A stretch of DNA of 64,000 nucleotides from Flavihumibacter solisilvae (GCF_000814475.1 NZ_JSVC01000027.1:62001-126000), one strand, 5' to 3'; numbered from the stretch's first letter, positions 54,815 to 63,357 are shown. Numbers and translations are program-made. Notes: generated by a model from the letters alone, not told the origin.

Positions 54815-54822
54815 TACCTTTG
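54794..54822 (+). promoter_or_regulatory. Bacteroidota promoter of rplS
   Basis: TTG (54794-54796) lies 18 nt before TACCTTTG (54815-54822), a good -33/-7 pair. The expected start is near 54828, giving a leader of about 18 nt to the ATG at 54846. The -33 sits within a short tandem repeat. Confidence 0.6.
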
Positions 54823-54845
54823 CCGTCCGATAAAATACAGAAGTC

Positions 54846-55208
54846 ATGAACGCAGTAGCATTTGTTCACGAGCAGTTAACGCAAAAAAGAGAGTTTCCGA
54901 ACTTCAAAGCCGGTGATAACGTAACCGTTAATTATAAAATTATTGAAGGTAATAAAGAGCGTATCCAGAGCTTTAAAGGTGATGTAATCAAGCGCCAGGG
55001 GCAGGGTAATACGCAGACCTTTACTGTTCGTAAGATTTCTGACGGCGTAGGCGTGGAAAGGACTTTCCCCCTGTTCTCACCGAACATCGATTCAATCGTA
55101 CTCAACAAGACCGGTAAAGTTCGCCGTGCTAAACTGTACTTCCTCCGTGAACGCAGTGGCAAGAGTGCTCGTATCAAAGAAAAGAAAATGGCTGTTGCTG
55201 CGAAGTAA
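54846..55208 (+). CDS. rplS: 50S ribosomal protein L19
   Basis: A 120-residue L19, which bridges the two ribosomal subunits. The family core is clear: [45 protein letters not shown] and [21 protein letters not shown]. It is a single-gene transcript here, with its own promoter and a strong terminator 22 bp after the stop; the trmD-rimM context seen in other phyla is absent. Confidence 0.96.
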   Translation: MNAVAFVHEQLTQKREFPNFKAGDNVTVNYKIIEGNKERIQSFKGDVIKRQGQGNTQTFTVRKISDGVGVERTFPLFSPNIDSIVLNKTGKVRRAKLYFLRERSGKSARIKEKKMAVAAK

Positions 55209-55230
55209 TTGTCCACACAATAGTAAAAAG

Positions 55231-55255
55231 GCTGCCCTCAGGCAGCTTTTTTTTT
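55231..55255 (+). terminator. Rho-independent terminator of rplS
   Basis: GCTGCC (55231-55236) pairs with GGCAGC (55241-55246) around a 4-nt CTCA loop, followed by a run of nine T (55247-55255). Confidence 0.9.
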
Positions 55256-55267
55256 GCCTTGCAGCCT

Positions 55268-55298
55268 TCTTTTGACTTTTGAATTTTGACTTTTGAAT
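55268..55298 (+). repeat. A/T-rich short tandem repeat in front of tatA
   Basis: CTTTTGA and ATTTTGA units alternate four to five times (TTTTGACTTTTGAATTTTGA and onward), immediately upstream of the tatA -7 element. It resembles the array before rplS, 500 bp to the left. Confidence 0.6.
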
Positions 55299-55317
55299 TC
55301 GTAATTGCGTACCTTTA
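55286..55317 (+). promoter_or_regulatory. Probable promoter of tatA
   Basis: TTG (55286-55288), inside the tandem repeat, lies 21 nt before TACCTTTA (55310-55317), a one-mismatch TAnnTTTG. The leader to the ATG at 55341 would be about 18 nt. Confidence 0.45.
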
Positions 55318-55340
55318 CAAACTACAAAAATCAATTTAGC

Positions 55341-55574
55341 ATGTTAGTAGCTAATTCCCTCTTAATGATCTCCATGCCCGGCGGTAGTGAGTGGATCCTG
55401 ATCATCCTGGTTGTGTTGCTTTTATTCGGCGGTCGCAAAATTCCTGAACTGATGCGTGGCCTTGGCCGTGGTATCCGTGAATTCAATGATGCAAAGAATA
55501 ATGTGAAACAGGAAATTGAAGAAGGTATAAAGGAGAAGGACGCCAAAGCACCTACTTCTACCTCTCAGTCCTGA
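55341..55574 (+). CDS. tatA: Sec-independent protein translocase subunit TatA
   Basis: A 77-residue single-helix protein: a short periplasmic N-terminus, the membrane helix [15 protein letters not shown], the hinge [18 protein letters not shown], an amphipathic helix and a charged tail. It forms the pore of the twin-arginine pathway for folded proteins. Start at 55341 is chosen over an open frame beginning at 55305, which would overlap the promoter. tatC is not adjacent. Confidence 0.93.
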   Translation: MLVANSLLMISMPGGSEWILIILVVLLLFGGRKIPELMRGLGRGIREFNDAKNNVKQEIEEGIKEKDAKAPTSTSQS

Positions 55575-55594
55575 TTGCTGGATTTTTCTTGTAG

Positions 55595-57055
55595 GTGAAC
55601 CATAGAACCAGACTGGCTTTGTTTGTATTCGAATCAATAGCACACTATCATAAAGAATTGAAGAATGGCTCCATTACCTGTAAAAAGGTAGTGGAGTTTT
55701 ATTTGCAGGAAATCGCCAGGCAAAAGCACCTTAATGCCTTTATCGAGGTGTTTGACCAAACGGCAGCTCATTCTGCAGAAATTCTCGACCGGCAGGTCGC
55801 GGAGGGCAAGCCCCTTCTGCCTCTCCATGGCGTAGTGATTGGCATTAAGGATGTCTTATGCTATAAAGATCACCTGGTATCTGCGGCTTCGGTAATGCTG
55901 GAAAACTTCCGGGCTCCTTACTCTGCCACTTCCGTGCAAAAGTTGGTTGACGCCGGTGCCATCATTATCGGCAGGTTGAACTGCGATGAATTCGCCATGG
56001 GTTCGTCGAACGAGAATTCCGCTTATGGTCCCACCCTTAACGCCCTTGACAATAGCAGGGTACCCGGAGGCTCATCCGGGGGTTCGGCCGTAGCAGTGCA
56101 GGCCGGGTTATGTATGGCCAGCCTGGGTACGGATACCGGCGGATCTGTAAGGCAGCCGGCCGATTTCTGCGGCATCATCGGGCTTAAACCTACCTATGGC
56201 CGGATTTCCCGTTATGGCCTGATCGCTTATGCTTCATCATTCGACCAGGTAGGCATTTTTGGCAAAAACATTGCCGACGTAGCGCTTGTGCTTGAAGCAA
56301 TTGCCGGCAATGACCAGTTCGACAGCACAGCTTCCTCTTTGCCTGTTCCTGAATATTCGGCAAACCTATCGGTTGATACACCGAAATGGAAGTTCGCCTA
56401 TATCCGCGAGGCAGTTGAACATCCTTCCCTTGACCCCGAGATCCGATCAGCCTTACTGGGCTATTTCGATCAACTACGCAATAGCGGCCACTCCGTAACG
56501 CCGATTGATTTTCCCCTGTTGGAATATATCGTTCCAACGTATTATGTCCTGACGACAGCAGAGTCCTCTTCCAATCTTTCCCGGTTCGATGGCGTCCGTT
56601 ATGGACATCGTACTCAGGCTGCAACAGACGATTTATCAGAATTTTATGCAAAAAACCGGTCAGAAGGATTTGGCCGGGAAGTCAAGCGCCGTATCATGCT
56701 TGGCAGTTTCGTACTCAGTGCCGGGTATTATGATGCTTATTTCACAAAGGCACAACAGGTCAGAAGACAACTTAATGACCAAACGCAGTTGATCTTCAAC
56801 GACTTCGATGTAATTCTTCTTCCCACAGCTCCTACCCCCGCCTTCCGTTTCGGGGAAAAGACCGAAGACCCCATTGCCATGTATTTGGGGGATATTTATA
56901 CGGTTTTTGCCAATCTGACAGGAGTTCCAGCAATCTCATTACCAATGTTTTGGCACAGTAATGGCATGCCTTTTGGTATCCAGGCTATGACTAACCGATT
57001 CGAAGAATTACCTTTGCTCCAGGTTTCAGAGTTACTGGTGAAGCAAAGGCACTAA
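55595..57055 (+). CDS. gatA: Asp-tRNA(Asn)/Glu-tRNA(Gln) amidotransferase subunit A
   Basis: A 486-residue amidase-signature enzyme that releases ammonia from glutamine for the transamidation of misacylated tRNA. The Ser-cisSer-Lys triad is readable: Lys in GIKDVLC, and the serines in VPGGSSGGSAVAV and GTDTGGSVRQPA. The start is uncertain: no ATG is available, and GTG 55595 or TTG 55619 (just before VFESIAHYH) are possible; the latter matches the fold better. gatB and gatC are elsewhere. It is 20 bp after tatA and probably shares its transcript. Confidence 0.93.
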   Translation: MNHRTRLALFVFESIAHYHKELKNGSITCKKVVEFYLQEIARQKHLNAFIEVFDQTAAHSAEILDRQVAEGKPLLPLHGVVIGIKDVLCYKDHLVSAASVMLENFRAPYSATSVQKLVDAGAIIIGRLNCDEFAMGSSNENSAYGPTLNALDNSRVPGGSSGGSAVAVQAGLCMASLGTDTGGSVRQPADFCGIIGLKPTYGRISRYGLIAYASSFDQVGIFGKNIADVALVLEAIAGNDQFDSTASSLPVPEYSANLSVDTPKWKFAYIREAVEHPSLDPEIRSALLGYFDQLRNSGHSVTPIDFPLLEYIVPTYYVLTTAESSSNLSRFDGVRYGHRTQAATDDLSEFYAKNRSEGFGREVKRRIMLGSFVLSAGYYDAYFTKAQQVRRQLNDQTQLIFNDFDVILLPTAPTPAFRFGEKTEDPIAMYLGDIYTVFANLTGVPAISLPMFWHSNGMPFGIQAMTNRFEELPLLQVSELLVKQRH

Positions 57056-57123
57056 TCCTCCGTTGAAAGCCAAACCAATTCCCTTAGAGAAAACTGGTCG
57101 TTTTGTGAACCAAAATCTGGAAC

Positions 57124-58194
57124 ATGAAAAAACTGTCATTGTTGGGCATCCTGTTATTGGGATCAATTGGATTTTCCGTAGCCAGTGAAAATATTTCATT
57201 TGTTACCTTACCCGCTATTATCAAAGATACCGTTGGTGAAAGCAATGCTGCCGTTACCTCGGGCAGCGTTGAAATTGAAACACCCGCACGAATAGACAAT
57301 CTCTTCGACACTGATGCCGCTTCCGGCACGGCTACACCGCGCCTGAATCCCCGCGCGGCGAGTTTTGTGTCAGATTATGTGGATACATACAGTAAGTCGC
57401 TCAATTCCATGAAAGGCTGGGCACTACCTTATTTCAATATGATGGATGCCGTATTTGTAAAACATGGACTTCCGCGCGAGCTGAAATATCTTGCTGTAAT
57501 CGAATCAAAACTTAAAGCTGGGGCCGTTTCATGGGCCGGCGCAGTTGGTCCCTGGCAATTTATGAGGGCAACGGCCATTAAGCTGGGCCTCAAGGTGAAC
57601 AAGAGTGTCGACGAACGCAGGCATTATGTTAAAAGCACCAATGCAGCCGCCCGCTACCTGAAAGACCTGTATGCGATCTATGGCGACTGGTTGCTGGTTA
57701 TCGCAGCGTATAATGCCGGACCTGGAACAGTTCAAAAGGCTATTGCGAAAAGCGGAAGCCGCAATTTCTGGGACCTCCAGTACTACCTGCCAGCTGAAAC
57801 CCGCATGCATGTCAAGAAATTCATCGGAACACATTACGTATTTGAAGGACAGGGCGGGCTGACCACCCTTACCAAGGCAGAAACAACTGCCCATTATGGT
57901 CCTTACATGTATACGCTCAACAGGAAGATCACACCGGAAGAGCAAGAAGTTGCCACTACCCAGCAGGTGTCCGGGAAATACCAGTCTGCGATAATCGCAA
58001 AACATATTGCCATGGACATTTCAGACTTCAACAGGTTCAATCCGGAATTTGATAAAGTGATGGCACGCAGTACTTCTTATGAAATGAAGCTGCCAGCCAA
58101 CAAGATGGAATCGTTCAATGCAAGCAAGTATGCCATTCTGCAGGAGTCTGTTCAGCTGATGCTAACTACCACTGCAGCGATGAACGGGAAATAA
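57124..58194 (+). CDS. Lytic transglycosylase (MltD-like)
   Basis: A 356-residue secreted enzyme that cleaves peptidoglycan between MurNAc and GlcNAc. A signal peptide (first 20 residues) precedes the SLT domain, with catalytic Glu in LAVIESKLKAG, GAVGPWQFM and AAYNAGPGTV. The C-terminal part (about 260-350) has a LysM-like or helical segment of uncertain nature, without clear repeats. It is preceded by a 68-bp gap after gatA and converges on pabB. Confidence 0.9.
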   Translation: MKKLSLLGILLLGSIGFSVASENISFVTLPAIIKDTVGESNAAVTSGSVEIETPARIDNLFDTDAASGTATPRLNPRAASFVSDYVDTYSKSLNSMKGWALPYFNMMDAVFVKHGLPRELKYLAVIESKLKAGAVSWAGAVGPWQFMRATAIKLGLKVNKSVDERRHYVKSTNAAARYLKDLYAIYGDWLLVIAAYNAGPGTVQKAIAKSGSRNFWDLQYYLPAETRMHVKKFIGTHYVFEGQGGLTTLTKAETTAHYGPYMYTLNRKITPEEQEVATTQQVSGKYQSAIIAKHIAMDISDFNRFNPEFDKVMARSTSYEMKLPANKMESFNASKYAILQESVQLMLTTTAAMNGK

Positions 58195-58203
58195 TCAATA
58201 AAA

Positions 58204-59505
58204 TTAGCCCAGAGCTTTAATAATTGCCGCTGCCTTCAACAGGCATTCCTCGTATTCGTAGGCAGGATCTGCATACCAGGTAATTCCCGAGCCCACGAGG
58301 CATGAAAGGTGTTTACTACCGGCATTATACATGATGCTCCTGATAACTACATTAAAGTCCGCATCACCTTCCGGCGTACAATAGCCAACTGCTCCTGAAA
58401 AAATTCCCCGCCTGGTCAGCTCATATTTTTCTATCAGCTCAACTACACGTTTCTTGGGCGCACCGGTCATGGATCCCATCGGGAAACCTGCTTCCACTGC
58501 ATCAATCCACTTCAACCCGTTTCTCAGCTTACCCTTAACCGTCGAAATCATCTGGTGAACCTGGGGGAAAGTATAAATTCCAAATAGTTCCTCTACTTCA
58601 ACTGAACCGGGCTCGCAAACCCGGGAAAGATCGTTGCGAACCAGGTCCACCACCATTACATTCTCTGACCTTTCTTTGCTGCTGGCACGCAATGATTTCG
58701 CCAGTTCGGCGTCAATCCCCGCATCACCCGGGTTTCGCGGTGCTGTTCCTTTGATCGGCTGGGACAATAAGGTTCCTTTGTCGACCTGGAGAAACCGTTC
58801 CGGGCTTGCACAAAGAAGATGAAGTTCATTCAGCTGGTAATACACCGAGAATGGGTTCGGGGAGATCCCGGCCAGCCGCCTGTAGGTTTGAACCGGGTCA
58901 ATGACAACATTGCCTGCGGAAAACTCCTGGCAGAAATTGATCTCATAACAATCACCACGATGGATATGCGCTTTCAGCGCCTCAACTTTCTGAATGTATT
59001 CTGACCGATCCATACCGGCAACAAGCGTCACCGGGGGACAGGCACTTTCCTGCTTCCGGGGCATGGAAAGCACTTCCTGGATTATCCGATCGGGAGATGC
59101 CGAATGACTGCTGATAAGCAACTGGCCGCCTGCGACGAAGAGCAAATGTTCCGGAACAAAAAAATAGCAATCGGGGAAACCGGTCTTGTCCGGCAAAAGT
59201 GAAGGAACCTGTTCAGTCTCCTGTTTCAGGTCGTACCCGAAATGACCGAAAAGCCAATCCTGTTCATGATCATAGAATGCTTTCAACAGGGCGAATGCAT
59301 TCCCTGACTGCAATCTGATCCACTTCCAGTCGCCAGCCGCAAGTATACATTCATAACGCTGATGCTTACCTGCATAACCGTGATTGTCCATAAAACAGCA
59401 AATGTTGAATTGGTTGCCCCAATCCAACATTTGTTGTTTTACAGCCTGTGTTACAGTCAGCGAGTATCCCGTGAACTGCCGCACAGAAATGTTATTCGTT
59501 GACAT
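58204..59505 (-). CDS. pabB: Aminodeoxychorismate synthase component I
   Basis: A 433-residue chorismate-utilising enzyme. The C-terminal catalytic part contains GDCYEINFCQEF, SPERFLQV, PIKGTAPR, DLVRNDLSRV and GSMTGAPKKRV; these favour PabB over anthranilate synthase TrpE, because PIKGTAPR (Lys) marks aminodeoxychorismate formation. It provides 4-amino-4-deoxychorismate for folate. A fused PabC lyase is absent. The start overlaps the stop of the acidic-protein gene by one base on the same strand. Confidence 0.88.
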   Translation of the reverse strand: MSTNNISVRQFTGYSLTVTQAVKQQMLDWGNQFNICCFMDNHGYAGKHQRYECILAAGDWKWIRLQSGNAFALLKAFYDHEQDWLFGHFGYDLKQETEQVPSLLPDKTGFPDCYFFVPEHLLFVAGGQLLISSHSASPDRIIQEVLSMPRKQESACPPVTLVAGMDRSEYIQKVEALKAHIHRGDCYEINFCQEFSAGNVVIDPVQTYRRLAGISPNPFSVYYQLNELHLLCASPERFLQVDKGTLLSQPIKGTAPRNPGDAGIDAELAKSLRASSKERSENVMVVDLVRNDLSRVCEPGSVEVEELFGIYTFPQVHQMISTVKGKLRNGLKWIDAVEAGFPMGSMTGAPKKRVVELIEKYELTRRGIFSGAVGYCTPEGDADFNVVIRSIMYNAGSKHLSCLVGSGITWYADPAYEYEECLLKAAAIIKALG

Positions 59506-59945
59506 TAAAAGTCATCGTCATCATCATCGAAGCCGGAATCATTGAACAGATCCATGTCCTTGAAATCATCATCAAGTCCAAGATCATCTTCATCTTTTCC
59601 TGCTTTCTTCGCACCGCCGCCGCCTGCCGGGCCCTTTTTGGTTTTCGATTTCGGAAGATCAAACTCTTCGAAGTCGGGATCCCAGTTATCATCTTCTTCA
59701 ACTTTATCCCAATCATCTTCCTCATCTTCGAGGTCTTCATCATCGTCATCGTCATCATCAACCTTGGAGGATTTGGCTGCTTTCTTTGAAGATGCTTTCG
59801 GAGTTTCCTCAACATCATCTTCAAGATCATCCTCATCCTCTTCCGTTTGTTTCTTGGACTTGGAAGAAGTTTTCTTTACGGGCTCGTCTGCGTTCTCGGC
59901 AGCTTTGGGGGTTGTCTTTTTTTCCTTACCTGATTTGGAAGCCAT
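59505..59945 (-). CDS. Highly acidic low-complexity protein
   Basis: A 146-residue protein of alternating Lys-rich and Asp/Glu-rich blocks: a basic N-terminus, then runs of Asp and Glu with SKVDDDDDDDED, a more ordered core NWDPDFEEFDLPKSK, Gly/Lys and a final acidic tail ending in six or more Asp. The WDPDFEEFDLP core is the only part that looks conserved. I do not recognise the family. The charge pattern would suit a partner of nucleic acids, basic proteins or polymerase, but function is unknown. It is translationally coupled to pabB and follows purA by 91 bp. Confidence 0.75.
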   Translation of the reverse strand: MASKSGKEKKTTPKAAENADEPVKKTSSKSKKQTEEDEDDLEDDVEETPKASSKKAAKSSKVDDDDDDDEDLEDEEDDWDKVEEDDNWDPDFEEFDLPKSKTKKGPAGGGGAKKAGKDEDDLGLDDDFKDMDLFNDSGFDDDDDDF

Positions 59946-60036
59946 AGCACAAAAGGGATTACATTGTAAAATTTCAGCGTTCTTTTTAATTGGCCAAATT
60001 TTTAAAAAATATTTTTCCTCACATGCATTCTGCCAG

Positions 60037-61299
60037 TTAAACCGTAACGATCTGGTCGCGACCAGGACCGTTTGAAATATGTGAAATATTAACTCCGACG
60101 AACTCGTTGATAAATTTTACATATTCCTTCATCTTTTCAGGCATACCAGCATATGTTGTCACAGCTGATGTATCTGTATTCCAGCCCTGAAAATGTTTAA
60201 GCGAAGGCTTGATCTGGTGCCTTGTCATCTGGAAAGGCACATAACCTGATTCTTTACCATCGATACCATAATCAGTACACACACTCAGGTCCTGGAATTT
60301 ATCAAGCACATCAGCTTTTGTCATGATCATCTTTGTAACTCCATTGATCATGCACGCATATTTGAGCGCTACAAGGTCAATCCAGCCGCACCTGCGCGGA
60401 CGGCCTGTAGTAGCCCCGAATTCGTTTCCAAGTTGTCTCAACTCCTCTCCTGTTGCATCATGCAACTCCGTCGGAAAAGGTCCGCCACCAACACGAGTGC
60501 AATACGCTTTTGTTACGCCCATCACTTCACGGATCTTCTGCGGCGCAATGCCTAATCCATTACATACTCCTGATGTTGTCGTATTGGATGAAGTCACAAA
60601 CGGGAATGTTCCGAAATCAATATCCAGCATGCTTCCCTGTGCGCCTTCAGCCAGTACTTTTTTACCTGCAGCGATCTTTTCATTGATGAAATATTCGCCG
60701 TTTACAACATTCAAACTACGAAGGAATTCGATTGCTTCGAAAAATTCTTCTTCCCATTCTGTAATATCTTCCTGGAAATTCATGCCATCGAGCAGTCGCT
60801 GGTGTTTGAGCCGCAGGCGAATGTACTGTGTGGTAAAACTTTTGTCCAACAGGTCACCTACGCGTAGTCCGTTACGACCGGTCTTATCCATATAGGCAGG
60901 ACCGATCCCCTTCAGCGTTGATCCGATTTTATCGTTACCCTTCTGAATTTCAGAAGCCTTGTCGAGTGCCCGGTGAGTGGGCAGGATAAGGTGTGTCCGG
61001 TGCGAAATAAACAGGTTCTTTTTCACGTCAACACCAAAAGAAGCTACAGTATCGCACTCCCTCTTAAGGGTTACGGGGTCAAGTACTACTCCATTTCCGA
61101 TCAGGTTAGTGGTATTATCATGGAAAACCCCTGAAGGGATCTGGTGAAGCACGACCTTCTTACCTCCTACATAAAGTGTGTGGCCGGCGTTCGGGCCTCC
61201 CTGGAAACGGGCGATAATATCATACTGGGGGGCAAAGAAATCTACTATCTTTCCCTTTCCCTCGTCGCCCCACTGGAGGCCTAAAATTGCGTCTACCAT
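60037..61299 (-). CDS. purA: Adenylosuccinate synthetase
   Basis: A 420-residue enzyme for the first committed step from IMP to AMP, using GTP and aspartate. WGDEGKGKIVD, GPNAGHTLYVGGKK, STLKGIGPAYMDK, EGAQGSMLDIDFGTFPFVTSS and TTGRPRRCGW are the family motifs. Start at 61299 (MVDAILGLQWGDEG) is the family start; the upstream extension is rejected. Its promoter contains a short tandem repeat. The acidic-protein gene and pabB follow on the same strand. Confidence 0.95.
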   Translation of the reverse strand: MVDAILGLQWGDEGKGKIVDFFAPQYDIIARFQGGPNAGHTLYVGGKKVVLHQIPSGVFHDNTTNLIGNGVVLDPVTLKRECDTVASFGVDVKKNLFISHRTHLILPTHRALDKASEIQKGNDKIGSTLKGIGPAYMDKTGRNGLRVGDLLDKSFTTQYIRLRLKHQRLLDGMNFQEDITEWEEEFFEAIEFLRSLNVVNGEYFINEKIAAGKKVLAEGAQGSMLDIDFGTFPFVTSSNTTTSGVCNGLGIAPQKIREVMGVTKAYCTRVGGGPFPTELHDATGEELRQLGNEFGATTGRPRRCGWIDLVALKYACMINGVTKMIMTKADVLDKFQDLSVCTDYGIDGKESGYVPFQMTRHQIKPSLKHFQGWNTDTSAVTTYAGMPEKMKEYVKFINEFVGVNISHISNGPGRDQIVTV

Positions 61300-61337
61300 G
61301 TATAGTTTTTTTGAATGCTTGCTTACAAAACAGGCAG

Positions 61338-61367
61338 CAAAAATAGGGCAATAGGGCAATAAGGCAA
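61338..61367 (-). promoter_or_regulatory. Bacteroidota promoter of purA
   Basis: On the minus strand TTG (61365-61367) lies 19 nt before TATTTTTG (61338-61345), an excellent -33/-7 pair. The leader to the ATG at 61299 is about 33 nt. The spacer and -33 are made of a short tandem repeat. Confidence 0.6.
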
Positions 61368-61368
61368 T
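61345..61368 (-). repeat. 8-bp tandem repeat inside the purA promoter
   Basis: Three units of AGGGCAAT, AGGGCAAT and AAGGCAAT in direct succession, read as ATTGCCCT on the minus strand. Each unit brings a TTG; the outermost is the -33 element. Confidence 0.75.
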
Positions 61369-61465
61369 GTACTTCGCATCTGACCTGTGGAATTGTCTCA
61401 TTCACACCGCACCAATCCGGATTTTCAGCCACATATTTGTATGACAATTCTTTAAAATATCTGAT

Positions 61466-61903
61466 ATGGAAAAGAAGCAATTCAAAATTCTGATCAATGC
61501 TCCCCGGGAAAAGGTATGGGAGAAATTGTGGAATGATGCCAGCTACAGGGAGTGGACATCGGTATTTGCAGAAGGCTCGTCAGCTGAGACCGACTGGAAT
61601 GAAGGCAGTAGAGTACTGTTCGGTGATGGTAAGGGGAATGGCATGGTGAGCAGGATAGCCTCAAAAAAGATCAACGAGGTCATGTCATTCGAACACCTCG
61701 GGATGTTGAAGGACGGGGTTGAGGACCTGAGCAGTGACGAGGTAAAACAATGGAGCGGAGCTAAGGAAAACTATTACCTGCGGCAGGAGAACGGCAAAAC
61801 TGAACTGGTAGTGGAGATTGATCTCGCCGAGGATTTTACAGCCTATTTTGAAGAGAAATTCCCGGTGGCACTTAAGAAAGTAAAGGAACTTGCCGAAAGT
61901 TAA
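61466..61903 (+). CDS. SRPBCC (AHSA1-type) domain protein
   Basis: A 145-residue START/Bet v 1-like fold: INAPREKVWEKLWNDASYREW at the start, a WNEGSRVLFGDGKGNG strand pair and a long C-terminal helix (EEKFPVALKKVKELAES). The fold holds a hydrophobic ligand; small stand-alone members are abundant in Bacteroidota and mostly uncharacterised. It is the only plus-strand gene here, between purA and the SusD gene, and has its own terminator. Confidence 0.88.
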   Translation: MEKKQFKILINAPREKVWEKLWNDASYREWTSVFAEGSSAETDWNEGSRVLFGDGKGNGMVSRIASKKINEVMSFEHLGMLKDGVEDLSSDEVKQWSGAKENYYLRQENGKTELVVEIDLAEDFTAYFEEKFPVALKKVKELAES

Positions 61904-61908
61904 GGAAG

Positions 61909-61939
61909 AAGGAGGAGGACAATGCCTCCTCCTTTTTTT
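61909..61939 (+). terminator. Rho-independent terminator of the SRPBCC gene
   Basis: AGGAGGAGG (61910-61918) pairs perfectly with CCTCCTCCT (61925-61933) around a 6-nt loop; T residues run from 61933 to 61939. It begins 6 bp after the stop codon. Confidence 0.88.
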
Positions 61940-61953
61940 CTCCTTCCTTCGTA

Positions 61954-63357
61954 CTACTGACACGGATTAGTTGCATCCCAGTCCACTTCCTGCTGGGGTT
62001 TTACGAAATTGGTATACACATGATGCTCTGGCTTGTCGAGCGGCAGCTCATCGAGCTTGTCATACCTGCGCATATCAAACCAACGGTGACCTTCCATAAA
62101 TAGCGAATACCGGCGCTGATTCAACAACTCATCGATCAGCAGGACCTTGTTACCAATGACTGCCGGGCGGGCAATAGCCAACACCTGCAGGCCATATGCC
62201 TGGCGGATGATGTCAAGTGTCGAAACCGCTGCTGCCAGGTCATCCTGCTGCAACTTTGCTTCAGCATACATCAGCACCAGTTCCTCATTCCGGATAATTG
62301 AAATAGGCGAAACGTTTGTGGCATACATCTGCACTTCATGGGTCATCAGCGGGTAATCAGGCGGCGCTGATGGCGTAGTACGCATTCTCACCTTGGCTTC
62401 GCCATTAGCCGGAACGCTTGCGCCAAATACCCTTTTATCGCCTGTTTCGGCCTCATCCACAAAATTCACCTGTACCAGCATGGGGGTCGAATTGTTCTCT
62501 GCAGACCGCCACATCGGGTTTACCGCATCATTTGCAGTTGTTGAAAACTGCATATAAGGTCCTGTCTTCAGGTTCCCGTTCAGGCTCAGGAAAGATCCGG
62601 AAAGTGCCGTTTCCATTCCCAGCCAATCTTCACGGTACATGGCAACCCGGGCTGCAACCGCACGGTTGAATTTTTTGAAATCCGCAGGCGTAGCAAAGCC
62701 TGTCCAGCCCGCAACCATGGTGAAGGGGAAATCAGTGCTTCCGGCAACGTCGAGCGCGGCCAGTCCATCGTCTGCGAGCTTTTTCACGTAATCCAGCGAC
62801 TGGCTGTAACTGTTGAAACAACCGGGTTTCAATAGGTCCCCAGGCACATTAAGGTCGCTGAAGCTGGTACGGACACCAACCTCGCCCATCATATTCAGGC
62901 AGTTCAGCATGGCGTAAGCCTGGATGGTTTTGGCAAAACCTTCCACAGCTTTCTTTTCCCCGTCTGTGATACTGTTTGTTTCAGTGGCAGACCTTAGCAG
63001 CAGTTCTGCGCGGCGACGGGTCTGGTTGTAGGAATTGTACCAGTCGTACATGATACCGGCGGGATCAAGGGGAATTTCCCCCTGCAGCTCACGGTAATAG
63101 CGACTTTCCGTTTGCGCGAAATAAACAGTTTCCCTGCCGATCGAACCGGACCAGGTGTAAAATGAAAACAAGCCATTTCTTACCACAGATTGAACGCCCA
63201 CTCCCAGCTGGTTGATCTGTACCCGGCTGGCATTTTTCAATACGGATTCCTGCGTTGGTGCGTTGGGATTCACCACGTATTCCGTCTTTGTGCAGGAGCT
63301 GCTGATCAATGAAACAGCTGCTGCAAGAATTACACAACGTTTATAAACTGGATTCAT
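61954..63357 (-). CDS. SusD/RagB family nutrient-binding outer-membrane lipoprotein
   Basis: A 467-residue surface lipoprotein. The lipobox is SLISSSC, followed by TKTEYVVNPNAPTQESV. Helical, TPR-like SusD architecture is seen, with SIIRNEELVLMYAEAKL and RRYSLFMEGHRWFDMRRYDK near the end, both typical. It sits on the SusC partner and captures oligosaccharide, peptide or other nutrient at the cell surface. Its substrate cannot be told; no glycoside hydrolase or sensor gene is visible in the window. Confidence 0.93.
   Translation of the reverse strand: MNPVYKRCVILAAAVSLISSSCTKTEYVVNPNAPTQESVLKNASRVQINQLGVGVQSVVRNGLFSFYTWSGSIGRETVYFAQTESRYYRELQGEIPLDPAGIMYDWYNSYNQTRRRAELLLRSATETNSITDGEKKAVEGFAKTIQAYAMLNCLNMMGEVGVRTSFSDLNVPGDLLKPGCFNSYSQSLDYVKKLADDGLAALDVAGSTDFPFTMVAGWTGFATPADFKKFNRAVAARVAMYREDWLGMETALSGSFLSLNGNLKTGPYMQFSTTANDAVNPMWRSAENNSTPMLVQVNFVDEAETGDKRVFGASVPANGEAKVRMRTTPSAPPDYPLMTHEVQMYATNVSPISIIRNEELVLMYAEAKLQQDDLAAAVSTLDIIRQAYGLQVLAIARPAVIGNKVLLIDELLNQRRYSLFMEGHRWFDMRRYDKLDELPLDKPEHHVYTNFVKPQQEVDWDATNPCQ

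Noticed and set aside
54776-55298. Short A/T repeats as a CRISPR array
   Set aside because: Units are 7-9 bp, imperfect and without spacers; no cas genes are near.
59542-60075. Plus-strand 177-residue Ser-rich reading frame
   Set aside because: It is the antisense of the GAC/GAA-rich codons of the acidic protein gene, which produces long Ser runs without stops. No start context or homology-like feature.
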